This document shows positions 36,575-46,061 of a DNA stretch of 64,000 nucleotides, in pieces. Source of the DNA: Pegethrix bostrychoides GSE-TBD4-15B (GTDB taxonomy: Bacteria > Cyanobacteriota > Cyanobacteriia > Elainellales > Elainellaceae). The number at the start of each line of letters is the position of its first letter. Position 1 is the stretch's first letter. The notes below the pieces were generated by a model, which ran no database searches, had not been told where the DNA came from, and saw nothing but the letters and a program-made list of their open reading frames with translations. A program made the translations under genes and the position numbers. The DNA lies in NCBI GenBank assembly GCA_019359155.1, contig JAHHHV010000073.1:25982-89981 (forward strand). Direction: 5' to 3'.

Positions 36575-37255
36575 ATGGTCATTCTACTGGTAGAAGACGA
36601 TCTCGAACAGTCGGAACCGCTACATGCAGCCCTGTCCGGGGCAGGACATATTGTGGATGCGGTAGCAGACGGCGACATGGCGCAGTGGCTGCTGTCTGTG
36701 AAAACCTATGACCTGCTGATTTTAGACTGGATGCTGCCCAAGATCAGCGGTTTGCAGCTCTGTCGTCAGTACCGACAGACGGGAACGGCACCCGTTTTGA
36801 TGCTCACCGCCAAAGATACCACGGTTGATAAAGTTGCCGGACTAGATGCGGGCGCAGATGATTATCTGGTCAAGCCGGTGGATGTGATCGAGCTACTGGC
36901 GCGAGTGCGGGCTTTGGGTAGACGATCACCACTCTGGAAAGGCGATACTCTGGTGCTCGAAGGCTTACAGCTGCATACTAATCAACTGGCGATTGAGCGC
37001 AATCAGCAGCAAACACAGCTCTCAATGCGGGAATTTCAGCTGATGGAGTATTTGATGCGCCACCCCAATCAACTGCTCTCACGGGATCAAATCGAGCGAT
37101 CGCTGTGGGAATGGGGCACTCAGCCGGAGAGCAACGCCGTATCAACGTTGGTGCGCCGACTGCGGCAGCGGCTCGAATCGGTGGGGGCGAAAGACTGGCT
37201 GGAGACCGTGTACGGCATGGGCTATCGGCTCGCGCCACCCGCGCCAGATGTTTAA
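36575..37255 (+). CDS. OmpR/PhoB-family response regulator
   Basis: A 226-aa DNA-binding regulator. The receiver domain (1-120) has '[20 protein letters not shown]', the phosphoacceptor Asp in '[20 protein letters not shown]' (about 52), Thr in 'VLMLTAKDT' and Lys in '[15 protein letters not shown]'. The winged-helix output domain (about 130-223) has '[20 protein letters not shown]' and '[20 protein letters not shown]' with the typical terminal '[12 protein letters not shown]'. It overlaps the histidine kinase start by 8 bp (37248-37255), so the two are translated together. It resembles cyanobacterial RppA/NrsR-like regulators of redox or metal response, but I cannot assign one. Nearby downstream targets may be the envelope genes that follow. 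Confidence 0.93.
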   Translation: MVILLVEDDLEQSEPLHAALSGAGHIVDAVADGDMAQWLLSVKTYDLLILDWMLPKISGLQLCRQYRQTGTAPVLMLTAKDTTVDKVAGLDAGADDYLVKPVDVIELLARVRALGRRSPLWKGDTLVLEGLQLHTNQLAIERNQQQTQLSMREFQLMEYLMRHPNQLLSRDQIERSLWEWGTQPESNAVSTLVRRLRQRLESVGAKDWLETVYGMGYRLAPPAPDV

Positions 37256-38504
37256 TCGCAGCCGACAGCGACTGGCCTATTGGTTCACCCTATCGATGGG
37301 GGGAATTTTGATTTTCTTTGCCACTGTCGTTTACTCGCGAGAAGGCCAAGATCAGCTGCGATCATTTGACCAATCGCTCTATTCACGCAGCAAAGCAATC
37401 GCCGCTGCTAGCAGCTATCGACTAGAACAAACTCAGGAACAAGCTCAGCGGCAGTGGCAGGTTGAATTGGCGCAGAGCAAGTCGCCCGATGAGATCGTCT
37501 ACATCCGCTGGTACGACGCTGAACGCCGGCTCCAGCAGTTTATCGGCGATGCATCGGCTCAGCAGTCAGTTGGGAAGCTGGGCTTTGCCACGATTGTTGA
37601 CCGGCAGCTCCGACAGGCAACGCTGCCGGTCTATCGTCAGCGGCAGTTGATTGGCTATTTGCAAGTGGCCGTGTCAATTGCGCCCGTTCAGGCAGAGCTT
37701 CAGCGAACGCAGCTATTTTTGGCGCTGGGGGTTCCCGCGACGCTCGGCTTGATTGGTTTAGCAGGCTGGCTGTTGGGTGGCTTGGCGATGCAGCCGATCC
37801 GACGATCCTATGACCAGCTACAGCGGTTTACGGCAGATGCGTCGCACGAGCTCCGCGCTCCGCTGGCGGCAATTTTGAGCAATGCTCAAGTCGGTCTGCT
37901 CGCCCCGGCAGATGATCTGGTTCAGCCTCGGCAGCGGCTAGACAAAATTGTGGAGACCACCAAGCGGATGAACTGTCTAGTCAACAACCTGCTGTTTTTG
38001 GCACGGCACGATGGCTTGACGGCTGAAGTGCTGGAGAGCCTAGATCTGGTGCAGTTGCTGCAACCGTTAGCTGATGATTATGCGGCGGCAGCCGCAGCAG
38101 CGGGTTTGAGCTTTGTCAGTCAGTTTCCCAATCAGTTTTCCAATCAGTCGCTCTGCTTGCGGGCTGATCCAGAACTACTTCAGCAAGCAGTTCAGAATCT
38201 GTTGGATAACGCCATAAAGTACACCGCTAAAGGTGGCAAGATTACGCTGCAAGTATTTACGCAGTCACGGCGAGCGATCGTACAGGTGGAGGATAGCGGT
38301 ATTGGCATAGCTCCAACTGATTTGCCTCACATCTTCGATCGCTTCTACCGTGTTGATCAGGCTAGAACTCGTCAGACGGGAGGGTTTGGGCTAGGGCTGG
38401 CGATCGCGCAGCAGATTGTGGAGGCGCACGGCGGGCAGATTACGGTGAGGAGTACCTTGGGTCAGGGATCGACCTTTACGATTGAACTACCGCTAAAAGC
38501 CTGA
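37248..38504 (+). CDS. Sensor histidine kinase (cognate of the preceding regulator)
   Basis: A 418-aa membrane kinase. The first helix is '[20 protein letters not shown]' (about 8-27), followed by a periplasmic sensor domain (about 30-150) rich in Gln/Arg and a second helix '[20 protein letters not shown]' (about 160). The H-box is '[20 protein letters not shown]' (His about 203), the N-box '[14 protein letters not shown]' (about 316), G1 '[20 protein letters not shown]' and G2 '[20 protein letters not shown]', with the C-terminal G3-like '[11 protein letters not shown]'. No PAS domain or clear HAMP is seen. In-frame 12-bp duplication at 38121-38144 (QFPNQFSN). The signal sensed is unknown. 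Confidence 0.93.
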   Translation: MFNRSRQRLAYWFTLSMGGILIFFATVVYSREGQDQLRSFDQSLYSRSKAIAAASSYRLEQTQEQAQRQWQVELAQSKSPDEIVYIRWYDAERRLQQFIGDASAQQSVGKLGFATIVDRQLRQATLPVYRQRQLIGYLQVAVSIAPVQAELQRTQLFLALGVPATLGLIGLAGWLLGGLAMQPIRRSYDQLQRFTADASHELRAPLAAILSNAQVGLLAPADDLVQPRQRLDKIVETTKRMNCLVNNLLFLARHDGLTAEVLESLDLVQLLQPLADDYAAAAAAAGLSFVSQFPNQFSNQSLCLRADPELLQQAVQNLLDNAIKYTAKGGKITLQVFTQSRRAIVQVEDSGIGIAPTDLPHIFDRFYRVDQARTRQTGGFGLGLAIAQQIVEAHGGQITVRSTLGQGSTFTIELPLKA

Positions 38505-38574
38505 TCTTGAAAAGCATGACACTTTCCTGTCACTTTTGCCGCTCACAATAGCAATTGAAAGTCAGGAAAGCCCG

Positions 38575-39918
38575 ATGCAGCCCACGAGTAGCCGTTCACA
38601 GTTGATTCAATTAAAACCTCGCCCAGCCAAGCTAATTGCTGCGAGTTTGGCTGTCTTGGGTCTTAGTCTGACCGGCTGTAGTCAGTCAGCCGCGCTGATT
38701 GGACAGACAATTGGACAGACAGTTGAACAGGCAATTGATCAACACAAGTTGCCCCTGACCTTACTACCGACTGATACAGAGTCGCCAAGCACAGAGTCGC
38801 CAAGCAGCGCTGCGGATGTTGATGCGCTCGTGGCGATTGGCGCACGGGTGGCTGGAACGCCAGCCAGCGAACAGGCTAGCCGCTATCTGGAAGCTGAGTT
38901 TCGACAGGCAGGATACGTAACGGAAATCCAGCCGTTCAGCTATTCCAAGTTTGTCGATCGCGGTTCTAGTCTGACTGTTGAGGGTTCCAGGCTAACAGGC
39001 CGCGCGCTCAACGGTTCAATTCCCGGCAATTTGACGGCGCGGCTGGTAGCTGTTCCTGGCGTAGGGCGCAGCGAGGATTTTGCTCAGGTCAATTCACAGG
39101 GCGCAATCGCAGTTGTGCAGCGCGGCGAAATTCGCTTTCTGGACAAGGCGAACAATGCAGCGGCAGCGGGCGCGGTTGGCCTAGTGATTGTCAACCGCGA
39201 CAGCAATAATTTTCGCGGGACGCTAGGGGGTGAGGCAACCATTCCGGTTTTATCGCTGGGGGGCGAGGCGGGGCAGTCGCTGTCTAGCTTGACTGCTGCC
39301 ACGCTAGCGGTAAATGTGAGCCAGGAAACCGTTAGTGGTCGCAACGTGATTGCCCGTATGGCAGGCGTGACGCAGCCCAATCTGCTGCTGGGCGCTCACT
39401 ACGACTCGGTGGCGGGTTCTCCAGGTGCCAACGACAATGCATCAGGCACCGGCGTTCTGCTCGATCTGGCGCGGCAGCTATCGGCAACGCCCCTGAGTCG
39501 CCAAGCTTGGTTTGTCGCCTTCGATGGCGAAGAAGACGGCCTACAGGGGTCGCGGGCTTTTGTACGCCAAGCTCAACCCCAGTGGCTGAGTCAGCTCAGC
39601 GGTATGTTCAACTTCGACATGGTTGGCGTCAATGCTGATCTCCAGGTCAGCGGTACAGCCCAGCTAACTCAGCTCGCAACCGATCTAGCTAAGACAGAGC
39701 TGGCTAAAACAGGCGCTTCGATTCAGACGATTGACGCAGCTGGCGCTAGCGATCACGCTGCTTTTGCGGCGGCTGACGTGCCGGTTTTGTTTTTCACGCG
39801 CGGCCTGGAGCCGAACTATCATTCACCCCACGATCGACAGGTCAATGCTCAACTTCTGAACCAAACCACTCAATTTGCGATCGCTGTTCTAGAACGTCTG
39901 CTCGCCTCTAATTCCTAA
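38575..39918 (+). CDS. M28-family zinc aminopeptidase, lipoprotein, with PA domain
   Basis: A 447-aa exported peptidase. Its signal is of lipoprotein type: hydrophobic 'LIAASLAVLGLSLTGC' with a good lipobox LTGC. A low-complexity stretch of repeated (V/I)GQT units follows (12-bp DNA repeats from 38698), then a duplicated TESPS (15 bp x 2, 38776-38805). A PA-like insert is seen around 'AIAVVQRGEIRFLDKANNAA'. The metal-site blocks are 'LLLGAHYDSVAGSPGANDNA' (His about 276, Asp about 289), 'VAFDGEEDGLQGSRAFV' (Glu-Glu) and 'HSPHDRQVNAQ' (about 415). It removes N-terminal amino acids from peptides, probably in the periplasm. The start ATG follows AGGAAAG (38563-38569). It is the first of the secreted protease genes after the two-component pair. 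Confidence 0.9.
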   Translation: MQPTSSRSQLIQLKPRPAKLIAASLAVLGLSLTGCSQSAALIGQTIGQTVEQAIDQHKLPLTLLPTDTESPSTESPSSAADVDALVAIGARVAGTPASEQASRYLEAEFRQAGYVTEIQPFSYSKFVDRGSSLTVEGSRLTGRALNGSIPGNLTARLVAVPGVGRSEDFAQVNSQGAIAVVQRGEIRFLDKANNAAAAGAVGLVIVNRDSNNFRGTLGGEATIPVLSLGGEAGQSLSSLTAATLAVNVSQETVSGRNVIARMAGVTQPNLLLGAHYDSVAGSPGANDNASGTGVLLDLARQLSATPLSRQAWFVAFDGEEDGLQGSRAFVRQAQPQWLSQLSGMFNFDMVGVNADLQVSGTAQLTQLATDLAKTELAKTGASIQTIDAAGASDHAAFAAADVPVLFFTRGLEPNYHSPHDRQVNAQLLNQTTQFAIAVLERLLASNS

Positions 39919-39942
39919 CTTTTAACTCCTCACGCCTTAATC

Positions 39943-40689
39943 ATGCAAAAAACAGCCGTTTATCTCACAACTTTGCTCGCTGGATCAATTGCAGTTTCCT
40001 CGCTGCTCAATCGTCCAACGCCGCTCCAAAATCAGCTATTTGCGCCAGCGGTCGCCCAATCGACTGATGCAGGTGCCAATTCCAACTTTGTCACCGCTGT
40101 TGTTGAATCCGTCAGCCCTGCTGTTGTCCGCATTGATTCAGCTCGCGCCTCTCAGCGCAGTCAATCTGGAACGGTTCGGGGAATGGGGTCAGGCTTTATT
40201 TTCGATGCGAATGGCTTGATTTTGACGAATGCTCATGTGGTCGATCGGGCGACGAGTGTGCGCGTCACCTTGGGCGATGGCCGCAGTTTTACAGGTGAAG
40301 TTCTAGGGAAAGATGAATCGGCGGATGTGGCAGTGATTCGCATCGTAGCCACCAATCTGCCCACTGTCATGTTGGGCAATTCAGCTCAAGTTCAGCCGGG
40401 TGAATGGGCGATCGCCATTGGCAATCCGCTAGGGCTGGATCACACTGTCACAGTCGGCATTATCAGCGCCACCGATCGTGCCGGGAGCGCCATTGGTTCG
40501 CCAAATCGACAGGATCGCTTCATTCAAACTGATGCTGCGATTAACCCTGGCAATTCTGGTGGCCCACTGCTCAATCAGCAGGGTCAAGTAATTGGTATGA
40601 ACACGGCGATTATTGGTCGCACGCAGGGCTTAGGATTTGCGATCCCGATCGATCGCGCTCAGGGTATTGCGGCACAAATTGTTGGCTAA
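39943..40689 (+). CDS. Trypsin-like (Deg/HtrA-type) serine protease lacking a PDZ domain
   Basis: A 248-aa secreted protease with a signal segment '[15 protein letters not shown]' and a mature part starting near residue 35. The triad is in '[20 protein letters not shown]' (His about 96), '[17 protein letters not shown]' (Asp about 130) and '[20 protein letters not shown]' (Ser about 204), as in HhoA/HhoB/HtrA of cyanobacteria. It ends right after the protease domain ([17 protein letters not shown]), so the C-terminal PDZ domain present in those homologues (about 390-420 aa) is absent. The stop is followed by another gene only 33 bp later, so this is not a window artefact. It lies in the same cluster as M28 (24 bp) and the next small exported protein. 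Confidence 0.9.
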   Translation: MQKTAVYLTTLLAGSIAVSSLLNRPTPLQNQLFAPAVAQSTDAGANSNFVTAVVESVSPAVVRIDSARASQRSQSGTVRGMGSGFIFDANGLILTNAHVVDRATSVRVTLGDGRSFTGEVLGKDESADVAVIRIVATNLPTVMLGNSAQVQPGEWAIAIGNPLGLDHTVTVGIISATDRAGSAIGSPNRQDRFIQTDAAINPGNSGGPLLNQQGQVIGMNTAIIGRTQGLGFAIPIDRAQGIAAQIVG

Positions 40690-40722
40690 TTTTGGAGTTA
40701 ATTTCAAGGAGAATTTGAATTT

Positions 40723-41139
40723 ATGTCAAAGTCAAAGTCAAAACTTTTTCAGCTTAGTCTAGCGTTAGGTGCAACGTTTGGCATTCTGTCTACGGCAATG
40801 CCGCGTCCGGCAATGGCAGCGGAACCCAATGCTGCGGGCGACTCCACCCATGCTGCTCAGACAATCGCCGGGTTAGCAATTGTCGGCGCGGGGGCTGGAG
40901 TGATTGCTTACAGCGCTAAGCGGGCGTATCTGCCCCAGTCAGCCAAACAGTCATCTGGACAGTCATCTGGACAGGTAAATTCACGGCTGCAAAAGAAGCT
41001 GCTGCGGCAGCTGCACAATGACCGGAACGCTGCCCATCGGCTGCTGACTCATGTTCAACAAACTCATCCTGATCGCTCGCCGAATTGGGTCATTGAAAAA
41101 GTAATCTATGATCTAGAGCGCGATCGCAATCGGCATTAG
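40723..41139 (+). CDS. Small exported hypothetical protein
   Basis: 138 residues with a signal peptide (SLALGATFGILSTAMPRPAM followed by AAEP, a good cleavage site), a glycine/alanine-rich hydrophobic helix (TIAGLAIVGAGAGVIAYSAK, about 45-65) and a basic/His-rich helical tail (RLQKKLLRQLHNDRNAAHRL, WVIEKVIYDLERDRNRH). The SGQ linker is a 12-bp DNA duplication (40948-40971). AGGAGAA precedes the ATG. I recognise no family; it shares strand and close spacing (33 bp) with the protease gene, so it may be part of the same transcript. Confidence 0.65.
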   Translation: MSKSKSKLFQLSLALGATFGILSTAMPRPAMAAEPNAAGDSTHAAQTIAGLAIVGAGAGVIAYSAKRAYLPQSAKQSSGQSSGQVNSRLQKKLLRQLHNDRNAAHRLLTHVQQTHPDRSPNWVIEKVIYDLERDRNRH

Positions 41140-41312
41140 TCAACCTCTAAAAGCTGCCTTGAGATATATGGCCTCTCTACAACTGCACTGCTGTAAGCAG
41201 ATTAAATGAATTATAGAATCGTCATTTAGAGAGAGGACAAATTGCTGCTCTGAGGTGCTTTAATGAAACTTAACAAACTGTCTATGCCTTTTGTAATATA
41301 AGCCTGAGAGCT

Positions 41313-42689
41313 ATGATTTCAACGCTTACTAAGCTGGCTCAGATGCTCAGTCAATCCCAACTTCAGGCTCTGAATCAGCTCTGGATGCTCGGATTGTTGC
41401 TCCCTACAGGCTGCGGTTTGTTACCTGGCGAGGCTCAGACTCAGCCTGCCCAGACCCAGCAGCAGGCAGTGGCAGTAGATGTTGCCGTTGCCCGCAACGC
41501 TGAGCTAGCGACGACTCAGCAGCTGACTGGGACAACGCTGCCCTACCGAGAGATATCGCTGCGCTCGCGCGCTGAAGGGCAGATATTAGATATCAATGCG
41601 GATGTTGGCAACCCGGTTCAGCAGGGGCAGGCACTCGTGCAGTTAGACGACAGCTTGCTGGAAGCCGCAGTCACCGAAGCCAGTGCCGAAGTGGCAGCTC
41701 GCCAAGCAGAAGTGGCGAGCCTAGAAGCAGATGTTGAAGAAGCCAGAGCACTCGTGAGGCAGGCAGAACTAGAATTGCAGCAGGCGCAATCAGATGCTGA
41801 GCGTTCGGCGGAACTGGTGCGGCAAGGCGCAATTTCTGAGCAGGCTGCCGAGCTGGATCGGACGGCAGCGAGCACAGCAGCTCAGGCGGTGCGCTCAGCA
41901 GAGCAGCAGGTGCGAACCCGGCAGCGGGCAGTTGAGGCGATTCGGCGGCGCGTTGCTTCTCAGCAGGCGCTAGTAGCTCAGGCGCGGCAGCGACAGGCTT
42001 ACACGGTGCTCACTGCCCCGGTCACAGGTTCTGTACTAGAGCGAGCGCTAGAACCGGGAGATTTGGCGCAGGTGGGCAGCGAGATTCTCAGGCTCGGCGA
42101 TTTGAGCCAGATCAAGGTGGAGGTGCAGGTTTCAGAATTGGAGCTGGCAGAGCTACGGGTGGGAACGCCTGCACAAGTCCGGCTCGATGCCTTTCCAAAT
42201 CAGACGTTTGTTGGGCGGGTTTCCCAAATCTCGCCAGCCGCTGATCCAGTGGCTCGGCTCGTACCCGTCGAAGTCACGATTGCCAATCCAGACCGCAGAA
42301 TCGGCACGGGGCTGCTGGCGCGAGTGAGCTTTGGCGCATTGGAAGCGCAGCAAATTATCATTCCTGAAACTGCCATTCAGCCCGCAGGCAACTCGGTAGC
42401 CGAAAACTCGGCAGATGCAGAGCCTATTGCGTCACCCCAAACCGCCCAAATCTTTGTGGTGAAGGGAGGTAAAAGTCAGCCGCAAAATACCGCAGGCAAT
42501 AATGCCGAAAATACTCAAGAGAATCCTGTTGTCGAAGCCCGCACGGTGCGATTAGGCAATCGCGAAGACGAGCGGATAGAAGTGCTGTCGGGGCTTGAAC
42601 CCGGAGAACGGTTTGTGGTTCGCAGCAGTGGCGAACTGAAAGATGGCGACCCGGTTCGCCTGAGTTTTATTTCAGAGGCTCAGCAATAG
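41313..42689 (+). CDS. RND efflux periplasmic adaptor (HlyD/MFP family)
   Basis: A 458-aa membrane-fusion protein. The signal is short and lipoprotein-like ('[19 protein letters not shown]', lipobox LPTGC). The lipoyl/barrel-sandwich half is '[20 protein letters not shown]', followed by a long Ala/Gln/Glu alpha-hairpin coiled coil (about 110-220), then '[20 protein letters not shown]' and the beta-barrel '[20 protein letters not shown]'. The C-terminal region has an Asn/Glu-rich linker (about 360-410). It bridges the inner-membrane pump to an outer-membrane channel. The RND pump gene follows 66 bp downstream on the same strand, and a TolC-like partner is not in the window. Confidence 0.93.
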   Translation: MISTLTKLAQMLSQSQLQALNQLWMLGLLLPTGCGLLPGEAQTQPAQTQQQAVAVDVAVARNAELATTQQLTGTTLPYREISLRSRAEGQILDINADVGNPVQQGQALVQLDDSLLEAAVTEASAEVAARQAEVASLEADVEEARALVRQAELELQQAQSDAERSAELVRQGAISEQAAELDRTAASTAAQAVRSAEQQVRTRQRAVEAIRRRVASQQALVAQARQRQAYTVLTAPVTGSVLERALEPGDLAQVGSEILRLGDLSQIKVEVQVSELELAELRVGTPAQVRLDAFPNQTFVGRVSQISPAADPVARLVPVEVTIANPDRRIGTGLLARVSFGALEAQQIIIPETAIQPAGNSVAENSADAEPIASPQTAQIFVVKGGKSQPQNTAGNNAENTQENPVVEARTVRLGNREDERIEVLSGLEPGERFVVRSSGELKDGDPVRLSFISEAQQ

Positions 42690-42755
42690 AATATCTCAGG
42701 ATTTGCTCTAATTACTCTGATTGCCCGCTGCCAATCTATCCTCTGTTCACCCACC

Positions 42756-45700
42756 ATGCAGACTCCAAAACCCGCCAGCTTCAGCATTAGCAGTACCGCT
42801 GTCCGTCAGCATATCGGCACGTTAATGCTAACGTTAGCCGTGCTTGTAATTGGCGTATTCTTTATCTTTAGCCTCCAAGTTGATCTGCTGCCTTCTATCA
42901 CCTATCCCCGGATTGGTCTGCGGCTAGATGTGCCGGGCATCTCACCAGAAGTGGCCATTGATGAAGTGACGCGACCGCTAGAAGAGGCGCTTTCGGCTAC
43001 CGAGGGCGTGGTGCAGGTCTATTCCCAAACGCGAGAAGGACAGGTGAGCATCGATCTGTATTTTGAGCCGGGTGGCGATATTGACCAAGCGCTCAATGAC
43101 GCGACGGCTGCCTTTAACCGTGCTCAGTCAAACCTGCCAGAAGTGGTCGAATCACCGCGTTTGTTTAAGGTCGATCCGTCGCAGCTACCAGTTTATGAGC
43201 TGGCGCTGGCCTCGGAGTCTCTAAAAGACGTGGATTTACGGGTGTTTGCGGACGAAGAGTTGGCGCGCGAGCTGGGCGTGGTTGAAGGGGTGGCGACAGT
43301 CGATGTTTCGGGTGGCGTCCCGGAAGAAGTGCGGGTCTTAGTCGATCTGAACCGACTTCAGTCGGCTGGAGTTGGCATCAACCAGGTGTTAACCGAACTG
43401 GCAGAAACCAATCAAGATATCTCAGGCGGGCGCATCTTAGGCGAGCTTTCTGAACCCCTGACGCGAGCCGTGGGGCGATTTCAAGATGCCGAAGAGCTGC
43501 GCGATCTATCTTTTACAGTGGCAGATGCAGCAGCTAGCGGTAGTTCTAATAGCGCTAATTCCAACAGTTCTGATGATTCCAATAACACCGCTAACTCTAG
43601 CCCAACCGCCAGTCGTCGCGTCTATCTACGAAATTTTGCCGAGGTGGTAGATGGCACGGAAGAGCAGCGGATTTTTGTCTCGCTTGACAAACGGCCCGCC
43701 GTCAAAGTCAGCATTCAAAAGCAGCCCGATGCCAACACAATCGAAGTGGTAGAGGGGGTAAAGCAACGGATTGAGCAGCTCCGCCAGAGCGGCATCGTCC
43801 CGCAAGATATGCAGATAATTTCCACCCTGGATGAATCAATTTTTATTCAAAACGCCATCTCTAACGTCACCAGCGCGGGATTGATCGGGGCTGGACTGGC
43901 GGCTGTGGCCGTGCTGCTGTTTTTAGGCTCCCTGCGACAGACCTTGATTATCGTCCTTTCGATTCCGATGGCGACCCTGGCTGCAATTATCTTGATGCGG
44001 CTGTTTGGTCTATCGATTAATATATTCAGCCTTGGTGGCTTGGCGCTGGGCGTGGGGATTGTGGTAGATAACTCCATTGTGATGCTAGAAACGATTGCCG
44101 AAGATGCCGGCATGACGCCTGGTCAAGATGCCCGCAGTCGCTTGAGCGCTCACGAGATGGTCGAGCAGGCAGCTCGCAGCGGCCAATCTGTCGAGTCGGC
44201 GCTGATTGCATCGACCTCAACCAACCTGGTTGCCGTCTTGCCCTTTTTGCTGATTGGTGGCTTTATTGCGCTGCTGTTCAATGAGCTAATTCTGACGATT
44301 AGCTTTTCGGTTGCCGCCTCCATTCTGGTTGCCGTTACCGTTGTCCCAGCGCTGGCTGCTCGGCTGCTGGCCATCCGTAAAAGCAGCGGCATTGGCAATC
44401 TCTGGCTGCTGAAGGCATTCAACCGCCGCTTTGATGCCGCAACGCAGAGCTATACCCGACTGCTCAATCGCATTTTGCGGCGGCGACTGCTGGCGATTAG
44501 CCTCACGTTCTTGCTGTTAGGCGGCAGTAGTTTGGTCATCCTGGGGAAAATCCCTCAAGAAATTCTGCCGCAGATCAACACCGGACAGGCCAATCTCAAC
44601 GCCCAGTTTCCGCCCGGAACGCCCTTGGCAACTAGCCGCAAAATTATGGATGCGGTAGATGATATTCTGCTGGCACAGCCCGAAACTGAATCGGTTTTCT
44701 CAACGGTCGGCGGTTCGCTGTTTGGCAGCAACACCAGCGAAAACGCACTGCGAGCCTCCAGCACAATTGCGCTTAAGTCGGGCAGCGATATTCAAGCCTA
44801 TACATCGCGCGTATCCCGAGAGTTCACGAAGCTCAATCTAGTGAACGTGCGTCTGCGGCTCAGCCCTGGTCGCGTCAGGGGACTGATTCTGAGCAACTCC
44901 CCCGTTCGTTCAGACCTGGATGTGATTCTTCAGGGTGAAGATGCCAAAATACTAGAGCAAGCCGGACAGCAGGTGCTGAGAGCCTTAGAACAGCAGGCAA
45001 CGCTGTCCAGCGTTCGACCGGATGCCGACAGCCGACAGCCAGAGATTCAGATTCGGCTCGACCGAGAACGCGCCGCCGATCTAAATCTGAACATTCAAGA
45101 TATTGGGGATGTGTTGACCACGGCAATTGAAGGGGCAGTGCCCACTCAGCTTCAGCGCGGCACCCGCCTGGTGGATATCCGCGTCCAGTTCGACCAAGAT
45201 TCAATTCGCCGCCCGTCTCAGATCGAAGCCCTGCCGCTGTTTACTGAAGATAGCCAGCTGGTGCGGCTGGGCGATATTGCTCAGATTCAGCGCGGGCAGG
45301 CTCCTGGTGAGATTCAGCGCATCAACCAGCGTCAGGTCTATCTGATTGCCGGAACCTTGAATGAGGGCGCAAGTTTGGGCGATGCCTTAGCTGAGGTTGA
45401 CCGCATCTTGGCGGGGATTGAACTTCCCCAAGGCGTGAGTCGCCTGCCCAGCGCAGCGGCTCAAAGCAATCAGGATATTCAGTCTACGCTGCCGCTGTTG
45501 GGAGGGCTAGCAGCCTTCTTGGTGTTTGTGGTAATGGCCGTACAGTACAACTCTTTGGTTGATCCACTGGTGATCATGTTCACGCTGCCGCTGGCTTTAG
45601 CAGGCGGCATCTGGGGCCTGTTTATCACGCAGACGGCAATTGGCGCGACTGTCATTGTCGGGGCGGTACTGCTAGTGGGTATCGTCGTCAACAACGCGAT

Positions 45701-46025
45701 TATTATGGTGGAATTAGCGAACCAGATTCGAGAACGAGAGGGCGTAGACCGCCGAACAGCAATTTTGCAAGCTGCGCCTCAGCGACTGCGCCCGGTGCTG
45801 ATGACGACGATTACAACGGTGCTAGGGATGTTTCCCCTAGCGTTGGGCTTGGGGCAGGGCGGTGAATTCCTTCAGCCGCTAGGAATCGTGGTGTTCTCAG
45901 GTTTGGCTTTGGCCACGGTGCTAACGCTGTTTATCATCCCTTGCTTCTATCTGCTGCTGCATGACTTCTTTGGCCGCTGGTCAGCCACTGAGCAGCCGAT
46001 CAAATCTGCACCTATCAACAAGTAA
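42756..46025 (+). CDS. RND efflux transporter, AcrB/HAE1-like permease
   Basis: A 1089-aa proton-driven exporter with twelve membrane helices and two large periplasmic loops. It starts with 'AVRQHIGTLMLTLAVLVIGV' (TM1), then 'IDEVTRPLEEALSATEGVVQ' (porter domain). The proton-relay Asp pair is in 'LGGLALGVGIVVDNSIVMLE' on TM4; the second half repeats this at 'IVGAVLLVGIVVNNAIIMVE', where Asp is replaced by Asn as usual in the second repeat. 'GEFLQPLGIVVFSGLALATV' and the terminal helix close the protein. An unusual Ser/Asn linker (about residues 259-285, nt 43533-43610) is inserted in the first porter region. Substrate (drugs, metals, other) is unknown. Convergent with the S33 hydrolase gene. 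Confidence 0.95.
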   Translation: MQTPKPASFSISSTAVRQHIGTLMLTLAVLVIGVFFIFSLQVDLLPSITYPRIGLRLDVPGISPEVAIDEVTRPLEEALSATEGVVQVYSQTREGQVSIDLYFEPGGDIDQALNDATAAFNRAQSNLPEVVESPRLFKVDPSQLPVYELALASESLKDVDLRVFADEELARELGVVEGVATVDVSGGVPEEVRVLVDLNRLQSAGVGINQVLTELAETNQDISGGRILGELSEPLTRAVGRFQDAEELRDLSFTVADAAASGSSNSANSNSSDDSNNTANSSPTASRRVYLRNFAEVVDGTEEQRIFVSLDKRPAVKVSIQKQPDANTIEVVEGVKQRIEQLRQSGIVPQDMQIISTLDESIFIQNAISNVTSAGLIGAGLAAVAVLLFLGSLRQTLIIVLSIPMATLAAIILMRLFGLSINIFSLGGLALGVGIVVDNSIVMLETIAEDAGMTPGQDARSRLSAHEMVEQAARSGQSVESALIASTSTNLVAVLPFLLIGGFIALLFNELILTISFSVAASILVAVTVVPALAARLLAIRKSSGIGNLWLLKAFNRRFDAATQSYTRLLNRILRRRLLAISLTFLLLGGSSLVILGKIPQEILPQINTGQANLNAQFPPGTPLATSRKIMDAVDDILLAQPETESVFSTVGGSLFGSNTSENALRASSTIALKSGSDIQAYTSRVSREFTKLNLVNVRLRLSPGRVRGLILSNSPVRSDLDVILQGEDAKILEQAGQQVLRALEQQATLSSVRPDADSRQPEIQIRLDRERAADLNLNIQDIGDVLTTAIEGAVPTQLQRGTRLVDIRVQFDQDSIRRPSQIEALPLFTEDSQLVRLGDIAQIQRGQAPGEIQRINQRQVYLIAGTLNEGASLGDALAEVDRILAGIELPQGVSRLPSAAAQSNQDIQSTLPLLGGLAAFLVFVVMAVQYNSLVDPLVIMFTLPLALAGGIWGLFITQTAIGATVIVGAVLLVGIVVNNAIIMVELANQIREREGVDRRTAILQAAPQRLRPVLMTTITTVLGMFPLALGLGQGGEFLQPLGIVVFSGLALATVLTLFIIPCFYLLLHDFFGRWSATEQPIKSAPINK

Positions 46026-46061
46026 TCCCAGCTGATTGACTGACAAAACCCGAACCGCGAC

